This document shows positions 59,639 through 64,000 of a stretch of 64,000 nucleotides of DNA, in pieces; position 1 is the first letter of the stretch, and every line of letters starts with the position of its first letter. The DNA comes from SELP01 sp035969385 (GTDB lineage Bacteria > Pseudomonadota > Alphaproteobacteria > Rhodobacterales > Rhodobacteraceae): NCBI RefSeq assembly GCF_035969385.1, contig NZ_JAYKKJ010000011.1, positions 50,438-114,437 on the forward strand, read 5' to 3'. The notes below the pieces were generated by a model. The model saw only the letters and a program-made list of their open reading frames with translations. It did not search any database and was not told where the DNA came from. The translations under genes were made by a program, and so were the position numbers.

Positions 59639-62600
59639 ATGTCGGATTATTTGATTGATTGGTCCAGCACCAATATTGACGGGACGAACAGTGCATCGGG
59701 AACAGGTGGGTCTATCGGGTTCTCGGTTTCCACCCCGACCAATGTAGATGGAAACTATTGGACCAAAGGCACGGCCGGCGGGTCCGACGGGCTCAAGTCG
59801 TCTTGCGTGAATGATCCGACCAAGATCGTCATCAACTTCGACCAGGCGGTGGAGAACCTGTCGTTCGAACTGTTCGACGTCGATTCCGACGAATGCACAT
59901 GGGACGACAAGGTTACGATCTACGCCTATGACGCCTACGGCAATAAGGTCGAGGTGAACTTTTCCGATCTGTATTACCACTCGGTCAGCGGCAGCACGGT
60001 CGAAGGTGAGGGGTACTATAATTCCGGCGTCGAAGGCAGCGGCGCTCCGGACAGCGTGACGGTCAGCATCCCCGGCCCGATCGTGAAGCTTGAGATCATT
60101 CACGACAATGGCGACGCGGCAGCTTATTCCGGCACCGTCGGCGTGGGCGACATTGCCTTTGACCTTGCAGGGCCGACCCTGGACGGCACGGTTTCGGGCA
60201 CCGCAGGCGACGACCTGATCGACGCGGGCTACACCGGCGATCCGCAGGGCGACATGGTCGACAACAACGATGCCATCATCGGCGGCCACAGCGGCAATGA
60301 CGACCTGATCCTTGCAGGTGGCGGCAACGATACTGTGCTTGCCGGAGACGGCGACGACACCGTCTATGGCGAAAGTGGCAACGATGTGCTGTCCGGTGGC
60401 GCGGGTGACAACACTCTTTACGGCGGCACGGGCGATGACCTGTTTATTGGCGGCGAAGGCCACGATGCCTTCGCGGGCAATGCCGGCCAGGACAACATCG
60501 ACTACTCGGCCTCGGATTCCGCTGTCTATGTGAACCTCGCAACCGGCGCCCTGTCGGGCGGCGACGCCGAGGGCGACAGCATCATCCAGGGCATCGACGG
60601 GGCCATCGGGTCCGCTCATGACGACACGCTGATCGGCTTCGACCAATCGGGCAGCGCCCCGTCCGACACCTATACCAACGAATTCTGGGGCGAAGCTGGC
60701 GACGACAGCATCGCGGGCGCGGGCGGCGACGACCGGCTGATGGGCGGCGAAGGCTGCGACACTATCGACGGCGGCGCGGGCAACGACCTGATCCGCGGCG
60801 ACACCAACTATGATGGCAGCGTCGGCGGCGCGGGAGCTGCGGCCCCGACCGCGATGTCCTTCTCCTTTGTCGGGGCAAACATCGACGGGGTGAATACGGT
60901 CACCTCCGGCGGTTCCTCGATCGATGTGACGGTTTCGACGCCGACCAACGTCAATGGCGATTCCTTCTACATGGGCACCATTGCAGGCGAGACGGAACTA
61001 ACCAGCGCCAGTGTGACCAACGGGACCGAGGTCTCGGTCAGCTTCTCCGGCGAAGTCACCAATATCAGTTTTGAACTGTTCGACGTGGATTCCGATGAAT
61101 GCACCTGGGACGACAAGGTCACCGTGATCGCGCTTGACGCCGACGGGAACCAGGTTCCGGTCGTGTTCTCGAACACCTACATCCACGCGATCAGTGGCAG
61201 CACGATCGAGGGCGAAGGCAACTGGAACCCCGGCGTTGAAGGCAGCGGATCGCCCGACACCGTGACCGTGTCCATCGCAGGCCCGATCACCAGCCTCACG
61301 ATCATCCATGACAACGGCGACGCCGCGACCTATTCCGGCACCATCGGGATCGGCGACATTTCCTTCACCACGGTCGGGTCGGAAGAAGAATGCTTTGACG
61401 ACGTCCTGACCGGCGGCGCGGGCGAAGACGAGATCTATGGCGAGTTGGGCGCCGATGTCATCGACGGTGGCGCGGATGCCGACACCATCTATGGCGGCGA
61501 TGATGCGGATACCATCATCGGCGGCGCCGGGGATCTGGTGGATGGCGGCGCGGGTGGCGACGACAACGATACGCTCGACCTGACCGGCTTGGGCAACTAC
61601 ATCCTGCAGGACCTGACCCCGGATTCGAACGGGAACGGCTATGATGGCACGGTTGTCTTCGTCGATGGCGACGGCAACCCGACCGGCGAGACGATCACCT
61701 TTACCGAGATCGAAAACATCATCGGCGATGAGTTCAACGGTGCCCCGGTCGCGCTCGACGACATTGCCAACACGGCGCTGACCAACGCGGTCACGATCGA
61801 CGTGCTGGCCAATGATAGCGACCCGGAAGGCGAACCCCTGACCGTGGTCTCGGCCACGCTCGCCGATCCGACGCAAGGCTCGGTGGTGATCAACGGCGAT
61901 GGCACCATCACCTTTACCCCCGCTGCGGGCGTCGAAGGCGAAGTGATCATCAACTACACCATCGAAGACCCGAACGGGAATTCGGACAGCGCCACGGTCA
62001 CCGTCATGGTTGCCGACGGCACCGTCGAAGGCACCGCGGGCGATGACGTGATCAATGTTGGCTACACCGGCGACCCCGAAGGGGACATGGTCGACAACAA
62101 CGATGCCGTCCTTCCGGGTGACACCGGTAACGATGACCTGATCTATGGCTTCGGCGGCAACGACAGCATCACTGCTGGCGATGGCGACGACGAGGTCTAT
62201 GGCGGCGACGGCAACGACTTCATCCATGGGGTTGCAGGCAACGACACGCTGTTCGGTGACGCGGGCGACGATACCATCGTCGGCAGCTTCGACGACGACA
62301 CCATCTACGGCGGCACCGGCAATGACTCTATCAACGGCCAGGGCGGCGTGGACACGCTCTATGGCGGCGATGGCGACGATATCGTCAAAGGCGGCACCGA
62401 AGGCGATTTCGTCTATGGCGGCGCGGGCAATGACGAGGTTTCCGGGTCCTCCGGTGACGACGTGGTCAGCGGCGGCACCGGCGACGACACCGTCTATGGC
62501 CAGGGCGGCGAAGACACCCTGTCCGGCGGTGCTGGCAACGACAGCATCTACGGCGGAGATGACAAGGACAGCATCACCGGCGGGTCGGGCGACGACACCG

Positions 62601-63940
62601 TCCACGGCAACGGTGGCGATGACAACATCGACAGCGGGTCGGGCAACGATCTTGTATATGGTGGCACCGGCAACGATGTGATCGACACCGCAGGTGGGGC
62701 AGGGCTGCCGGATATCGGCTACCCGGGCGTCTATCCGGCCGATCCGATCCCGAACGACGACATGGACACCGTCTATGGCGGCGCGGGGGATGACATCATC
62801 ACCACCGGTGACGATGCCGATACCATCTACGGGGGCACCGGCAACGACTACATCGATGCCGGGATCGACGCCGACGTGGTCCGTGCTGGCGACGGCAATG
62901 ACACGATCATCGGGTCCGAAGGCGGCGACGTCATCTATGGTGACGACGGCGACGACCTGATCATCGGCGGCCTGGAAACCGACGTGCTGGACCTGCCCGA
63001 CGATCTGGACGGCGACGGTGACAGCAACGATCCGGGCGAAGACCTGGTGACCGACAACAATATGGACACGCTTTATGGCGGGGCCGGGAACGACATCATC
63101 ACCGGCAACGACGATGATGACGTGCTCTATGGCGGCACCGGCAACGACAGCCTTGACGGCGGCGTTGACGAAGACGTGCTCTATGGCGGCGACGGGGACG
63201 ACACGCTCACCGGCGGTCAGGGCAACGACATGCTCTACGGCGGGTTCGGGAACGACCTGTTCATCGGTGGCGACGCGGACGATGTGGTTGTCGGCGGCGA
63301 AGACCCCGATGACGGCGACTGGGACGTTCTGGACCTGACCGGGTCCAACGTGGATTACATCGAATATGTGCCGGGCGACCCCGAAGCGGGCACCGTGCAC
63401 TTCCTCGATGGTTCCACCATGACCTTCTCGGAAATCGAGAACGTGATCCCCTGCTTTACGCCGGGAACCACGATCGCGACCCCGAAGGGCGAACGTCTGG
63501 TGGAAGACCTGCGCGAAGGCGACCGGATCATCACCCGCGACAACGGCATTCAGGAAATCGCCTGGGTTGGTCGCAAGGAGATGGCAGGCCGTCAGCTGGT
63601 CCAGAACCCGCACCTCAAGCCTATCCTGATCCGCGCTGGCGCGCTGGGGAATGGTTTGCCGGAACGCGACATGCTCGTGTCGCCGAACCACCGGGTGCTT
63701 GTGGCCTCCGAGCTGACCCAGCTCTACTTCGAAGAAAGCGAAGTTCTGGCCGCGGCCAAGCACCTTGTCGGGGCGCCGGGGATCCATGCGGTGGATGTGA
63801 TGAACACCAGCTACATCCACTTCATGTTCGAACGCCACGAGGTCGTCTTGTCGAACGGGTCCTGGACCGAAAGCTTCCAGCCGGGCGACTATAGCCTCAA
63901 GGGCATCGGCAACAGCCAGCGGAATGGAATAGCCCCCTGA
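59639..63940 (+). CDS. RTX-repeat protein with C-terminal Hint domain, 3' end truncated
   Basis: The 1433-residue protein has no Sec signal, fitting type I export. Order: an N-terminal beta module at about residues 5-180 with 'FELFDVDSDECTWDDKVT'; calcium-binding RTX nonapeptides (GGxGxD type) at about 185-400; a second copy of the N-terminal module at about 406-577; a short RTX block; a cadherin-like Ig domain at about 701-790 ('DVLANDSDPEGEPLTVV'); a long RTX tract at about 794-1250; and a Hint autoprocessing domain from Cys1272 ('CFTPGTTIATPKGERLVEDL', 'VSPNHRVLV'). The frame stops soon after 'GDYSLKGIGNSQR', shorter than relatives, where IS-like DNA begins. Confidence 0.85.
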   Translation: MSDYLIDWSSTNIDGTNSASGTGGSIGFSVSTPTNVDGNYWTKGTAGGSDGLKSSCVNDPTKIVINFDQAVENLSFELFDVDSDECTWDDKVTIYAYDAYGNKVEVNFSDLYYHSVSGSTVEGEGYYNSGVEGSGAPDSVTVSIPGPIVKLEIIHDNGDAAAYSGTVGVGDIAFDLAGPTLDGTVSGTAGDDLIDAGYTGDPQGDMVDNNDAIIGGHSGNDDLILAGGGNDTVLAGDGDDTVYGESGNDVLSGGAGDNTLYGGTGDDLFIGGEGHDAFAGNAGQDNIDYSASDSAVYVNLATGALSGGDAEGDSIIQGIDGAIGSAHDDTLIGFDQSGSAPSDTYTNEFWGEAGDDSIAGAGGDDRLMGGEGCDTIDGGAGNDLIRGDTNYDGSVGGAGAAAPTAMSFSFVGANIDGVNTVTSGGSSIDVTVSTPTNVNGDSFYMGTIAGETELTSASVTNGTEVSVSFSGEVTNISFELFDVDSDECTWDDKVTVIALDADGNQVPVVFSNTYIHAISGSTIEGEGNWNPGVEGSGSPDTVTVSIAGPITSLTIIHDNGDAATYSGTIGIGDISFTTVGSEEECFDDVLTGGAGEDEIYGELGADVIDGGADADTIYGGDDADTIIGGAGDLVDGGAGGDDNDTLDLTGLGNYILQDLTPDSNGNGYDGTVVFVDGDGNPTGETITFTEIENIIGDEFNGAPVALDDIANTALTNAVTIDVLANDSDPEGEPLTVVSATLADPTQGSVVINGDGTITFTPAAGVEGEVIINYTIEDPNGNSDSATVTVMVADGTVEGTAGDDVINVGYTGDPEGDMVDNNDAVLPGDTGNDDLIYGFGGNDSITAGDGDDEVYGGDGNDFIHGVAGNDTLFGDAGDDTIVGSFDDDTIYGGTGNDSINGQGGVDTLYGGDGDDIVKGGTEGDFVYGGAGNDEVSGSSGDDVVSGGTGDDTVYGQGGEDTLSGGAGNDSIYGGDDKDSITGGSGDDTVHGNGGDDNIDSGSGNDLVYGGTGNDVIDTAGGAGLPDIGYPGVYPADPIPNDDMDTVYGGAGDDIITTGDDADTIYGGTGNDYIDAGIDADVVRAGDGNDTIIGSEGGDVIYGDDGDDLIIGGLETDVLDLPDDLDGDGDSNDPGEDLVTDNNMDTLYGGAGNDIITGNDDDDVLYGGTGNDSLDGGVDEDVLYGGDGDDTLTGGQGNDMLYGGFGNDLFIGGDADDVVVGGEDPDDGDWDVLDLTGSNVDYIEYVPGDPEAGTVHFLDGSTMTFSEIENVIPCFTPGTTIATPKGERLVEDLREGDRIITRDNGIQEIAWVGRKEMAGRQLVQNPHLKPILIRAGALGNGLPERDMLVSPNHRVLVASELTQLYFEESEVLAAAKHLVGAPGIHAVDVMNTSYIHFMFERHEVVLSNGSWTESFQPGDYSLKGIGNSQRNGIAP

Positions 63941-64000
63941 AAGTGGTCCACCAACTGGGATAGTTTGTCCCGCAAATTGGAGGATCAGCGATGGCTGGGA
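63925..64000 (+). mobile_element. Left end of a probable insertion sequence (partial, IS3-like)
   Basis: Homology to the Hint protein stops at about 63920, and the following DNA begins TGGAATAGCCCCCTGAAAGT, like the TG-starting terminal repeats of IS3-type elements. A new ORF then starts with ATG 63991 behind TTGGAGGATC, an excellent ribosome site, and reads MAG at the window edge, as expected for a transposase OrfA. The rest is outside the window, so family and right end cannot be verified. Confidence 0.6.

Noticed and set aside
60180..63340. Repeated DNA resembling a repeat array or CRISPR
   Set aside because: The periodicity is that of nine-residue RTX calcium-binding repeats in one long reading frame, without constant repeats and variable spacers.
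60998..63838. A 946-codon open reading on the minus strand opposite the RTX/Hint gene
   Set aside because: The periodic GGC/GAC codons of RTX repeats keep the antisense frame open. The antisense translation is a Val/Ala/Asp repeat without domains, and the plus-strand product has clear RTX and Hint motifs.

Overview
The window is a dense, high-GC chromosomal segment from an alphaproteobacterium, almost certainly a member of the Rhodobacteraceae (roseobacter group). The evidence is the CtrA phosphorelay set (ChpT, SciP, CtrA), an alphaproteobacterial SOS box of the form GTTC-N7-GTTC upstream of lexA, LpxI in the lipid A pathway, the OlsB/OlsA ornithine lipid pair, a Usg protein beside gyrA, and a large RTX-repeat protein ending in a Hint domain. 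About 60 protein genes, one tRNA gene, several terminators and two families of intergenic repeats can be supported.

Layout. 0-7 kb: end of proA, a DUF4139 secreted protein, chpT, olsBA, sdhE with an XRE regulator, and an aspartate aminotransferase. 7-14.6 kb (minus strand): trpC-moaC-moeA-lexA, a CNNM/CBS membrane protein, xerD coupled to a secreted helical protein and a 51-residue membrane protein. 14.8-19 kb: aroK-aroB-DUF2625, ssb, a lytic transglycosylase and an orphan gene. 19-26.6 kb: a peptide ABC transporter (fused double ATPase, two permeases, Tat-exported binding protein) with an AraC regulator upstream. 26.7-39.7 kb: miaA, then the large envelope block pyrH-frr-uppS-cdsA-dxr-rseP-(41-aa protein)-bamA-skp-fabZ-lpxA-lpxI-lpxB, which makes isoprenoid carrier, phospholipid precursor, lipid A and the outer-membrane assembly machine. 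39.7-47.6 kb: a nuclease, mnmA, sciP-ctrA, ligA-recG and a 40-aa membrane protein behind an SOS box. 47.8-58.8 kb: Fe-S scaffold, hisI, gluQRS-trmFO, a broken outer-membrane protein gene, gyrA, usg, arginine catabolism (rocF-ocd with a divergent Lrp-type regulator), dsbB and a DedA-family protein. 58.9-64 kb: tRNA-Leu(CAA), a 660-bp gene-poor stretch, and a 1433-codon RTX/Hint gene whose 3' end runs into what looks like an insertion sequence.

Themes. Translational coupling is pervasive: many neighbours overlap by ATGA or GTGA. DNA repair and SOS genes (lexA, ssb, ligA, recG, the 40-aa protein), cell-cycle control (chpT, sciP, ctrA) and tRNA modification (miaA, mnmA, trmFO, gluQRS) recur. The most unusual items are the SOS-box small membrane protein, an in-frame amber codon in an outer-membrane protein gene, the IS-truncated RTX/Hint gene with a duplicated N-terminal module, and a family of GGTGGG palindromes at gene ends.
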